Below are positions 1 through 9,187 of a stretch of 64,000 bases of DNA, one piece after another (positions within the stretch are counted from its first letter, which is position 1; each line of letters begins with the position of its first letter). The DNA is from Saccharum officinarum. Lineage: Eukaryota; Streptophyta; Magnoliopsida; Poales; Poaceae. Location of the stretch: contig CM036162.1 of NCBI GenBank assembly GCA_020631735.1, positions 96,017,666-96,081,665 of the forward strand, read 5' to 3'. The notes below the pieces were generated by a model that saw only the letters and a program-made list of their open reading frames with translations, was not told the origin of the DNA and searched no databases. Position numbers and translations under genes: made by a program.

Positions 1-597
1 GGATGGAAGATCGGACGGACGAAAAAATTAGAGGCGACGTGGACACGGTAACTATCCGGGAGCCGACTACGGCTTAAAGAAGTTAATTATCTACCACGTT
101 ACATGAGGCATGACACTCCGAACAAGTCATCACTTTCCTTTTTTTTCTTTTCTTTTTTATAGAAAAGAAAATAAAAATAAATCGTTAGAGTTAAAAAAAA
201 TACGGTAATGACAGGATGCGGGTGTCCGTTCCTACGGACGTTCCGCACCCGCACTACCCTTGCTGCTTCAGAGCGCGCCCGCACTCAGCCTCCATATCTC
301 AAAAAAATCGCTCGTCTTCACAAGCGCAGCTGCACGGGGCTGCTCACCGCAGGCAGCGCACCCGCCCGTCGCGGTCTTCTCCAGCGGCGGTGCCGCACCT
401 GCGCCCCATCCCTGGCTGCTCCGCGGTCCTGCCACCATCCCGTGCCGCGTCTCCTTCCACCTCGCCCATTGCGGAAGGGGAGGCATGCATCTGCGCCTAG
501 GGAGGCCTGCGCCTGCGCCCCCATCAACCACGCACGTCGGCAAGAATGGCAGCCCTGTGCTTGTGCCTGGGTGTACGTTGGGCCGTTGACGTCCTCA
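1..597. other. unassigned left edge, no gene recognised
   Basis: The first 200 bases are AT-rich with poly-T and poly-A runs. From about 330 to 590 the sequence is GC-rich. The open frames here overlap on both strands, have no recognisable domain and look like chance products of base composition. The block ends where the TG-rich repeat begins and may belong to the same non-autonomous element, but I see no terminal repeats. Confidence 0.3.
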
Positions 598-1045
598 TGA
601 CTAGTGCATGTTGCAATAGTATGTTTCAAATGTTTCAGATGTTCCAGATGTATGTTGCAAGTGTTCTATATCGATGTTGCAAAAGTAGATCGAGATGTTG
701 CACATGTTGTAATGGCTATACACGTATGTTTCAAGCTTATGTTCCAAATGTTTCATATATTTCAGACGTACGTTGCAAATGTTTTATCTGGATGTTGTAA
801 AAGTAGATCTGAATGTTGCATACACATGCATGTTGTAAGCATACTTGTTTGTCACGTGTTTTCAGAAGTTTCGTGTGTATGTTTACATGAGTTTTATCTG
901 GATGTTGCATATGTTTGCAATGATTTTTAAATATTTTTCAGGCGTTTTCGCAAGCGTTTCAGATGCTTTGTTTTAAGTGTTTCATCCGTTTTTTTACGTT
1001 GCATCTAGATGTTCGAAAAGCAAATCGGGTGTTACACATAGAATG
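598..1045. repeat. degenerate tandem repeat of atgttgca / atgtttca units
   Basis: Short units such as atgttgcaa, atgtttcaa and gttccaaatg recur every 20-40 bases, together with repeated phrases such as ttttatctggatgttg. Such TG-skewed tandem blocks are common inside non-autonomous DNA transposons of grasses. The two open frames that run through it (546-930) simply translate the repeat into Met/Phe/Cys-rich protein and are not genes. No terminal inverted repeats were found, so the superfamily is left open. Confidence 0.55.
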
Positions 1046-1266
1046 CGCGTGGGAAGAGCCAGACGGCGTGGGGACGTCTCGGGCGACACAGGTCCACTAC
1101 TGGTGCGCTCGCTCTCGCGAGTCCGGACCTGTTAGGCGCGCGTTCCCTCCGTGTGCCAGACGTCCGGGCGTTCGCAAAGTCCGGTCTGCGAGGCCTCCAA
1201 TGCATGCATCATATCATTGCTCGCGCATGAGGACCGTCAAAAGGAGCTCGTAGTGCCGTGGGCCGA

Positions 1267-1288
1267 TGACGTCATAGTGATCTATAAA
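1267..1288 (+). promoter_or_regulatory. core promoter of the thaumatin-like gene: TGACGTCA and TATAAA
   Basis: A perfect palindromic TGACGTCA (1267-1274), the core bound by plant bZIP/TGA factors, lies just before TATAAA at 1283-1288. The start codon follows about 290 bases later, leaving room for an ordinary 5' leader. TGA sites are common in pathogen- or salicylate-responsive promoters, which would suit a PR-5 family gene, but that link is inference. Confidence 0.55.
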
Positions 1289-1578
1289 TGCCCAGGTGTG
1301 CGATGGGGGTGAGCCGAGCAAACGAACTCTCCCCTACCACTAGGGCCGATTCCACTCTGCACGACCTTTTGCTGGTGGTAGTGGCCACTTCCTTCTTCCT
1401 CCAGCTTCGCCTTTCCCTAACCACCACTGCTTACCCCAAGTAGTTAGCTGCAACTGCCATTTCAAGAACTTCTCCGTCACCCTTGCCATAATTGGTCAGC
1501 CTCATATTCCTTGTTTGACACATACATACATTTGAATTTAAATTTGTTGGTGCGAAGAAACTGGGTTCGAGTCCGAGG

Positions 1579-3722
1579 ATGGCTTCTTTGATGATGAGTT
1601 GGTCAGCTTCAGCTATTAGTCTGTCATTCGTGATTCTATCATTCTTTCAAGGTACTGTAATTGGCAATGGTGGATTATTCTTTCTTGGTGAGTTTGAGCT
1701 TTGAGTTGCATCGATCAATGGCTTGGCTTATTGGATATGGTTTGCGCACGCATGCACGCAGGTGCGGTGGTCGGGATCACGTTCACGTTCACCAACCGGT
1801 GCGGTGGCACGGTGTGGCCGGGGGTGCTGGCCAACTCCGGAAGCTCGGCGCTGCAGACGACGGGGTTCGAGCTGGGGCCCGGCGAGACGCGGTCGCTGAC
1901 GGCACCGTCGGGGTGGTCGGGCCGGTTCTGGGCGCGCACGGGGTGCGCGTTCGACCCGTCGTCGGGCAAGGGCGCGTGCGCCACGGGGGACTGCGGGTCG
2001 GGCGAGGTGGAGTGCAGCGGCAGGGGCGCGGCCCCGCCGGCGACGCTGGCGGAGTTCACGCTGGGCGGCGGCGGCAGCGGGGGCAGCAAGGACTACTACG
2101 ACGTGAGCCTGGTGGACGGCTACAACCTGCCCATGGTGGTGGAGGCGGCGGCGCCGGGCTGCCCCGTCACGGGCTGCCTGGTGGACCTCAACGAGCGGTG
2201 CCCCGCGGAGCTGCGCGCCGGCGGGGGCGGGGCTCAGGCCTGCCGCAGCGCGTGCGAGGCGTTCGGCACGCCCGAGTACTGCTGCAGCGGGCAGTTCGGC
2301 AACCCGGACACCTGCCACCCGTCGGTGTACTCGCAGATGTTCAAGGCGGCGTGCCCGCGCTCCTACAGCTACGCCTACGACGACGCCACCTCCACCTTCA
2401 CCTGCACCGGCACCGACTACTCCATCACCTTTTGCGCGCCTCGCGCCGGCACGCCCAACAGGTAAAAAACGCTTTCCAGCCAATCCGATCCTTTTGGTTT
2501 TGGTTTCAGTTTGGCAGCCAAGTTCCAGCTGGAAATTCAAATACTTGACGCAACAACAGTTTTGACTTTTGAGGGGAGTTTTGTTTAAGCTCAGGCCTCG
2601 TTTAGTTCGGTGAATTGGGGAGAAAAACACTGTATCAGAATTCCTGTAGCATTTCGTTTGTATTTGGTAAAAATTATCCAAATTTTGACTAACTAGGCTT
2701 AAAATGTTCATCTCGCAAAGTACAACAAAACTGTGCAATTAGTTTTTGATTTCATCAACATTTAGTACTCCATGCATTTGCCGACATTTTGATGTGACAG
2801 GGAATCTTCTTTTTGCATAGTGAAATTTGGGGAGAATTGGGGGAACTAAACAAGGGCCCGGTTTAGTTGCAAATTTTTTGGCAAAATGGGCACTGTAGCG
2901 TTTTCGTTGTTATTTGGTAAATATTGTCCAATCATAGTCTAATTAGGCTTAAAAGATTTGTCTCGTCCATTTCGTCTAAACTGTGTAATTAGTTTTATTT
3001 TTTATCTATATTTAATGCTTCATGCATGTGTCAAAGATTCGATGTGACGGGGAATCTGAAAAATTTTGCAAAATTTTTTGGGAACTAAACAGGGCCAAGG
3101 GCTCATATTAGCTGACACAGTGACACTGACACTGACACTGACGGACATAATGGCCGGAGAATATGATATGAGCATCTCCCGGATTGCTTAGAAAAATACA
3201 TTTTTTGACCAAAAAAAAAAGAAGAAGCATCAAACTGGGATGGAGAAAGGAGGCGCTTTAAATTGTTCGCCTTGCGTCTTTTGCTGCCACCGCCTTTGTT
3301 CCTTGCCCACCTTGTATGGTCACCGGTCGCCTCGCTAGTGGCGGTTGAGTTAAAAGCTGCCCCTGCCTAGTTGGCAATGGCACAGCAAGCCATGGATAGC
3401 GCGAGAAAAGCTTGGAATCTCAGTCACTGCTGACTGATCTGTTTTTTTGTTTATGAGAATGCTATGCTCTAGTAGACATGATTGAACTGCTGAATCGTTC
3501 TGATCAGAGCCATGCATGGTGGCCCGTCATTTCTGTGCATGCAGCCAGAAGGCGACCAAGGATCCCTTGCCGACGCCCCAGGACGTGCAGCTCGACGGTG
3601 ACTCGTGGCTGGCGAGCCTGGCCACCGGCGAGATGGACGCCGCGACGTCGATGGCGGCGGCGTCGTTGCTCCTCCAGGCCGCATTAGCAGCGGCCGCAGT
3701 CGTTGTCTTGCTTGTTGGATGA
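1579..3722 (+). CDS. thaumatin-like protein (PR-5 family), three exons, probable GPI-anchored form
   Basis: Exons are 1579-1651, 1762-2461 and 3545-3722, with GT-AG introns and codons that join in frame to give 316 residues. Exon 1 encodes a hydrophobic signal peptide. Exon 2 carries the whole thaumatin fold: NRCGGTVWPGVL near the start, the family signature ending in GACATGDC, the acidic-cleft segment DYYDVSLVDGYN, and a near-C-terminal FTCTGTDYSITFC. I count 16 cysteines, the number that forms eight disulfides in the large thaumatin-like proteins. Exon 3 adds a linker and a C-terminal Ala/Val/Leu-rich hydrophobic tail ending at the stop, typical of plant thaumatin-like proteins predicted to receive a GPI anchor. 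The product is expected to be secreted to the cell surface; family members bind beta-glucans and some are antifungal, but this one's activity is unknown. Intron 2 (1083 bp) contains two MITEs. No disabling change is seen. Confidence 0.9.
2594..2857. mobile_element. MITE (GGCC..GTTTAG type, Tourist-like) in intron 2
   Basis: It starts ggcctcgtttagttcgg and ends gaactaaacaaggg, imperfect inverted ends. The interior has the phrases typical of this family (cactgta, aaaattatccaa, gtctcgc-like, aactgtgcaattag). It abuts a second related element and shares a few bases with it. It lies wholly within the second intron of the thaumatin-like gene. Superfamily assignment rests on the ends only. Confidence 0.65.
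2855..3096. mobile_element. second MITE of the same broad family, tandem to the first
   Basis: It begins gggcccggtttagttgc and ends ggaactaaacagggcc. The interior again has the gtagcg, attgtccaatca, gtctcgtcc and taattagtttt phrases. Sequence differs enough from the neighbouring copy that the two are separate insertions rather than a recent duplication. Confidence 0.65.
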
Positions 3723-3913
3723 CCGGATGGATTGCGTGGCAAGACGGCGGCTCTTTGATCGGCAGCGGGAGCGGCCGGAGTTGCTTTCGGATTTAAAAAC
3801 ACGATTGATTGGAGCAGCTAGGATGAGGACGGCGAAGCATATATTCTTGAGCCTTTTGCATCGTGGATAGAGAGTTTGTTTGTTGGCAAGGTGGCGGTTA
3901 TAGCTTCTAGTGT

Positions 3914-4066
3914 TAGAGATGCAAGCGGCTAGCCCACGAAAACCCGCATATAGATGTAATTTTGTGGGTTGCCATGAACAATCCATAAAATTAAGCCTAT
4001 AGGATATGCGGGCTCATTAAGCCTATATGATATGCGGGTCCGTGAGCTGGTCCGCTTACATCTCTA
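3914..4066. mobile_element. small hAT-type MITE
   Basis: The two ends are inverted copies: tagagatgcaagcggctagc on the left and, read on the other strand, tagagatgtaagcggaccag on the right. The flanking octamers tctagtgt and tctagcac match at five of eight positions, compatible with an old 8-bp target duplication. It lies about 190 bp downstream of the thaumatin-like gene. Confidence 0.55.
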
Positions 4067-4074
4067 TCTAGCAC

Positions 4075-4834
4075 TAGTGTGCTAGCGTACGTCGGTTAAC
4101 AAGCACGCTCTGCATTCATTTATTTTCTATCAATCAGTCACAGCAAAACATGTCACTCCAGTTCCTTTTTGTGTATACATCGTTTCTTTACTTCTGTTTT
4201 TTAATCTTTCTTGTCACATGCAGTATGCTAAGTAAAGAGCTATAGTAGTAAATATTCATGACGTTCTATCGTCATGATTTTGTGTTTTACTTACCTTCCT
4301 CAAAGTTTTGAGATATGAACGAGGGCAACTCCTTCTGACATTCCTTGGCATTTGTTTGGCTCGCTTCTTATGCTTTACTTCCAATACCAAGAGTGAGGTC
4401 TCACCGTACCAGTGACTGCCAGCATTTTCATGTTTTCAAACACAGAATCTCTTTAAAAAGGAGTGAGACTTGATCGATAATGTTATTAGGGTGATCACCA
4501 CAATTCATTAGATATATATGGGGAGTCAGCAGAAAAGAAAATGGCCGCAGATCTTAATTTTAGAAGATTCAGATTAATTTTAGAAGATTCGGATGGCCCA
4601 CAGAGATATGGCTAGAACTGGAGACGATCCTCAAGCTGCTTCCGACGAGTCGGCCCATCTCACGGTCGTCGCCGCGGCCCATTCATGCTCGTGGCCGCGG
4701 CCCACCGTAGGCCCAATGGACCGGACGACATCCCCGCTTCGTCTCTAGCTACATAACACGAACTAGAGGAAAGGACAAACGAGAGGAGTCTTTAGTTTTT
4801 TTTTAAAAAAAGAAGAGGAGTCTTCTAGCCACAC
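4075..4834. other. intergenic, no gene seen
   Basis: AT-rich sequence without a recognisable gene. The last 200 bases become GC-rich with several gcggccca / ggcccaat blocks, resembling the site II-like elements found before housekeeping genes, and lead into the remnant gene downstream. Confidence 0.4.
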
Positions 4835-4843
4835 AAACCCTAG
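4835..4843 (+). promoter_or_regulatory. telo-box AAACCCTAG before the remnant gene
   Basis: An exact AAACCCTAG lies about 55 bases before the first candidate start codon, after gcggcccaccg / taggcccaatgg blocks. In plants this pairing marks leaders of broadly expressed genes. The assignment is by motif only. Confidence 0.4.
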
Positions 4844-4898
4844 CTCCAATCGAGGGACGGGCGAGCGGAGCGGCGGCGGAGACGATCTGCGAGCGGCG

Positions 4899-6223
4899 AT
4901 GGTAAGCGCCGCGCCCACACTCTCCTCGATCGGCACGTCGCAATCTTTCTTGTTACCCCGCTTAATTTCGCTGGACGTACGCGTGCAGGAGGGCAATAAG
5001 CAGCAGGCCACCAGCCTCGACGTCGAGAGGCAGCCGAGGCCGGTCGGCGGCGGCACGACGGGGTCGGGGAGGGGCCGCCGCCGGTGCACGTGGACGGAGG
5101 AGGAGCTCGCCTGGAAGGGGCGGACCTAGGGGTATGCCGGGTGGTCCCCGGCATACCCTGGGCTCAAGTAACAGCGTGTATATACTGTATGTAATTAATA
5201 ACAGGAAAAACGGAGATTAGATTGGTATTGTCTAACGCTTCACCGCTTCTGAACGCAACACAACCGCAACCTAGCCGGCTAGTCCGCATGGCCGCATGCA
5301 CACGAGAAGGCCTTGCAGTCTCCGCTTGGCTTCCCTTGCCCGCATGGCCGCATCGCTCTAATTTTGAAGATAAAAAACATGTACATGATTGTTTATCAAT
5401 AATTATCTGTTTAGTAGAGAGATTAGGCTAGATCACTCATCACTAAATTAAAGATTGGTTCCTAGTTTTCCTAAGATTAATAGGAGAAGACATATCAAAC
5501 AGAAAACACAAATAGCTCTTATTTGCTTGCGTTATGCTGATAAATTTGAAAGACCATGTGAGTATTTCATTGGAATTGTTCACGTAGACGACACTACCTC
5601 TATTCACATTTATTGAGTGGCATATTTCCTTAGAGGCGGATGAAGATGATATAAAGGCATTCATGTCCTTTAGAAAGCGGTGACTAAAAAGTCGGATGAT
5701 TAAGTCTCTTTTATGCCTATATTTCAAACTATCAATATTACATTTGAACTATTTATATTGTAATTTGTAAATTTAAGATTTATTATGTTATTATTTAGTG
5801 CCTGCATAACGAATTATGTTGTAAATTTTACCACTGTTTACCAAATTGGTAAATGGTTTTTACTGAATTGCATGTGAAAATTTTTGTGTGGCATATCCTC
5901 TCTAAAAATCCTAGGTCCGCCACTGTCGCCCCGTACGCGGTGAAGCGCCGCCGCCAGTACATGTTCTCCCTGCTCGTCACGATCTTGATGCCAATCATGA
6001 CCCTGGTCTTACTCGTCGGCCCCTTCCTCCTCACCTCCTGGGAGGCTGGGACCGACCTTCCCGCATCGTCTGGTGGTTATCTGGGTTATTTGGAGTCTAC
6101 GCCTCCTTTTTCTGGATTCGCTACCATGACAGAAACTACGGCTACCACCCCGAGATACCGTGCTGCCTACTCAATCCGGCGCCGGCCATTGCTGAAGCTG
6201 CCGATGAGGACTATGCTATTTAG
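4899..6223 (+). pseudogene. small two-helix membrane protein gene, broken by a hAT insertion and a frame slip
   Basis: The first ATG (4899) is followed at once by gtaagc; an acceptor at 4988 opens an exon with the N-terminal part (about 40 residues, Gly/Arg-rich, ending TWTEEELA). At 5115 an 811-bp transposon interrupts it. Coding resumes at 5926 with a basic KRRRQYMF segment and a hydrophobic helix (LLVTILMPIMTLVLLVGPFL). Further on, a second hydrophobic segment (WWLSGLFGVYASFFWIRY) and a plausible C-terminus are read only in another frame, ending at TAG 6221-6223, so one or two bases have been gained or lost near 6045-6065, or a short intron is missed. The 87-base candidate intron is a multiple of three, so it could be retained. 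I do not recognise the family. The pattern suggests a small integral membrane protein now inactivated in this copy. Confidence 0.5.
5115..5925. mobile_element. hAT-type transposon inserted in a coding exon
   Basis: The right end cctaggtccgccactg is the inverted copy of the left end aaggggcggacctagg apart from the outermost bases; CAGTGGCGGACC ends are common for grass hAT elements. The flanking octamers tcgcctgg (5107-5114) and tcgccccg (5926-5933) agree at six of eight positions, as expected for an older 8-bp target duplication. The 811-bp body has no transposase frame I can recognise, so it is non-autonomous. Confidence 0.75.
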
Positions 6224-6239
6224 TCAATAAAAAGGTCAT

Positions 6240-7837
6240 CCTGTTTTCTTTTGTACGTCAAAGCGATATGCTGATTGCTCGTTGCCTCTTCTCAAGTAGC
6301 ATGCAGTATGTCTTATTGGTACTTCATGCTTGCTATATGAATATTGACCCTTCTTTAAAATAAGTTGCTGTCTTCAGTGCTTTAACTAATCACGCTGTTT
6401 AATTGGGTCCCTGCTTGTGCTTGATGTGAATTTTGTTAAAATCTGGATTTCGCGATCCGGGATATGTTTGCTCGACTCTTTTTTATCACTATGTTCATTC
6501 CCCAGTAAAGAGGTCCATGAGTCCTGTAGTCGTAAGACTTCTATTTTAGCAAAATTTATGTAAGACTTCACCATGAACAGATTTAAGACTAAAATAAGTA
6601 GCTGATTATTCAGTTGATCTGTACAGAACCTAATACCTAATCATTTAGTTGATCTATGCAGAAATCCTAAGTTTCTAGAGATCAGAATTTTGAGGCGTAA
6701 ATAACATATATAGCCCCTCAGGTTTTCCAGATATGAAGTTAACTTTGGTTCCTCACTTCCTCTCAAGTTTAAAATGTGCCAAACGAACTAGTCCTCAAGG
6801 GGTTTTTTTTATTGGTTTTAGCTTTGTTTCAGATCTGCTAGGTTGAGAATTGGCTTGCCATGCATATGTGTCACTCCGTGTACAACACCGAGTCATAAAA
6901 TCATGCGTGGTTACTTGCAGAGTAATACTAGTAGACTAATATTATGCAAAAGGCCCAACAATCAAAGTCGATAATCAAATGTAGTTTATAGTATTCTATT
7001 TGAACCAGCTAGCATTTCAATTCCATTTGAACGTTAGTCATCCAGGACCTGGACTCATACTATATGTACGGTACGGTGCGGCAAATGGCAGGCAGTTTGA
7101 ATCAACAGTTCAACAGTCTCGTCTCTCTGCTGGCCGATGGGGGAGAGGCCACACGTAATGGCTGCAAGGCAGCACGGCCACATGGCCGCCCGGGGCTGGC
7201 TGCAGGCGCTGCAGGGAGGCCTGCCACAGAGAGCAGCTGGTCGGGGGGCTGCATGCAGAGGCGCGCGTCCCGCCAAGGCCCAAGGGCGAGCGCGGACGGA
7301 AAGCCTCCTTTTGCCGGGCACTCGATCGGCGTGGCGCGCGCCAGGGCCGCCGTATCGTACGCACCTTGCCGTCTCCGTGAAAGCGCTTCGCGGGTTGTTA
7401 GTGGCGGGAAAAGCATGCCGTGCGCAGGCGACGAGACGATGGAAATGGCAATGGCAATGGCACAGCGCAGCACGCTCTCGATCGTGTCGTCCTTGATCTC
7501 TCGCACGCTCGATCGGTTCGCACGTACTACGTCTACGTGAATACGGCCGTTGAGCATGCGACACGTACGAGATCTCGATTGAGGCGGCAGCCACGAGGCC
7601 TGACCACGCCGGAGCTAGCCCGGTGGCAAGGTTTTCTGCTGGAAGCTAGCTGGCCGCCGACCGGATGCGATGCGGTGTCCTCTTCCTGGCTAGGTTTGGT
7701 ACGTACTAGCTCCAAGCAAATTGCACCAGCATCGACCGGGGCACATCATTATTGGGCTGATTCGTTTAGAAAAAAGAACACGAAACATCAAATTCATGCT
7801 GTGACGTCATTCAAACTTGGGTTAGCTTTAGGACAAG
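6240..7837. other. intergenic, nothing recognised
   Basis: 6240-7050 is AT-rich and has no coding look. 7055-7890 is GC-rich with overlapping open frames on both strands (for example 7055-7594 minus and 7064-7540 plus), but none shows a domain, signal peptide or splice pattern I can support. I treat it as non-coding. Confidence 0.35.
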
Positions 7838-7890
7838 AAACACTAGTAGAGAACAGACCTTTGATCCTCGGCCAAAATGGGCTCTAGTCC

Positions 7891-8160
7891 CGGAATTTTT
7901 TGCCCCCGGGACTAGAAATACCTTTAGTCCCGGTTGGTGGCTCCAACCGGGACTAAAGGTCCCTGCCCAACGGCTACTGCGCCAGACAGAGGTGGCAGGG
8001 ACCTTTAGTCCCGGTTGGAGCCACCAACCGGGACTAAAGGTATGCTTTTACTCCCGGTTGGTGGCTCCAACCGGGAGTAAAGGTCTACTCCCGGGCCGTG
8101 GCTGCGCCGGGGTTGGAAAGTTACCTTTAGTCCCGGTTGGATCTATCAACCGGGACTAAA
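7891..8160. repeat. left subterminal palindromic repeats of the CACTA element
   Basis: Repeated hairpin units of the form cctttagtcccggttgg, a short loop (tggctcc or atctat), then the inverted copy ccaaccgggactaaa. A variant with tactcccgg is interspersed at about 8050-8085. In CACTA elements such subterminal repeats bind the element's own regulatory protein (TNPA in En/Spm). The strong palindromes could also fold in RNA. Confidence 0.85.
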
Positions 8161-8171
8161 TGTTCTCCCTT

Positions 8172-8177
8172 TATAAA
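8172..8177 (+). promoter_or_regulatory. TATA box of the CACTA left promoter
   Basis: TATAAA lies directly after the last palindromic unit, about 400 bases before the GRF protein start. This is the usual layout for a CACTA promoter embedded in the subterminal repeats. Confidence 0.5.
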
Positions 8178-8569
8178 TCGGCCGTCTCCTCCTTCCTCTC
8201 CGAGCCCGAGCTCAGCACATTTTGAAGCTCACTGGTGTTCTTGCTTCCTCCCTCCCTCCATTGTTCCTCCATCCATTCTTCGATTCCTCCGTCGATTCTT
8301 CAGTTGTAAAGGTTACCAATCTCATACTCTCATTTTTTACCATTTTCTTATGCCATTTTATTCACTATATATATTTATGGTTCTTTATTGTGGTTTTTTT
8401 TCATTTGTAAGCAATTTGAGCTCAAAATCACTTTAAGCTTGCATATTTACATGAAAGAAGGTTAAAAATATCATTGTTTAGAGATGTAGATAATTTTATA
8501 GTTTGTTAATTTTATTTGTTTATAAAAGAAGAAATTTATAGTGTATTAAAAAATGAGTATAGAGAGTAG

Positions 8570-9105
8570 ATGGCAACTGCTTCCGGGTCCTCGGCCTCTC
8601 ATGGGTTTTCAAAGCGACTTAGGCCGGGCCTTCCTCTCATTCCATGTGGCAAGTGTCATGATGAGACGAAGATTGTGATGGAGTACCGAGTGAAGAAGGA
8701 GGGTCCCAACAAGGATCGTATCTTCTACAAGTGTCCGGATCGCAATGTGAGTTATTTTATCGTATTTAATGATTATGGTTAGTTTATACCTATTTTCATG
8801 ATGGTTGTGATTAAAGTTCTAATTTTTTGTTTTAATTTCAGTGGGATGGCAGTGGACGATGTTCAGGCTTCTACTGGGAGGAAGAGTATGTTGAACTCGT
8901 GCAAAAATATCTTGCACAACAGGCAGATACGGCGGCTAATGAGGCAGTGATCCAGCCGAAGAAGCCCAAAGATGTTGCACAATCGGGGGATCTGTCTGTT
9001 TTAGTTGAGATTGGTCGCGAAATCCTTGTGCTCCTGAAATGTATTTTAGCTTTAGTTCTTTTAGTGGTAGTTGAGATTGTCTACATTGTAGCGATGCTTT
9101 CATAA
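8570..9105 (+). CDS. GRF-type zinc-finger protein of the CACTA element
   Basis: Two exons, 8570-8746 and 8842-9105, join exactly at a codon boundary (donor gtgagt, acceptor tttcag) to give 146 residues. Residues about 18-75 form a GRF-like zinc finger: a CGKC pair, then IFYKCPDR, then after the splice WDGSGRCSGFYWEEEY with the last cysteine. The middle is basic and Lys/Pro-rich. The last 35 residues are a Leu/Val-rich segment that reads as a membrane helix. Small proteins of this build (GRF finger plus C-terminal coiled or hydrophobic segment) are frequent companions of TNP2 in grass CACTA elements; their job is unknown, though nucleic-acid binding is likely. The frame is intact, unlike its two neighbours. 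Confidence 0.75.
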
Positions 9106-9187
9106 ATTTGTATCTTTTGTGGTGGCGCGCATGTTGTATAAATAATTAATTATGATCTAGGTTTTAATATGATATTTATGTCATGTA

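Noticed and set aside
1661..2738. Long open frames on both strands over the thaumatin-like exon (295 aa plus, 336 aa minus)
   Set aside because: They are shadow frames of a GC-rich exon. Only the 1762-2461 frame has thaumatin motifs and cysteine spacing.
7055..7890. Possible GC-rich gene between the remnant membrane gene and the CACTA element
   Set aside because: Frames overlap on both strands with no recognised domain, and no splice model improves any of them.
7891..8160. MicroRNA precursor or CRISPR-like array
   Set aside because: The repeats are palindromic CACTA subterminal units in a plant genome. There are no unique spacers, and the stems are shorter than usual pre-miRNA stems.
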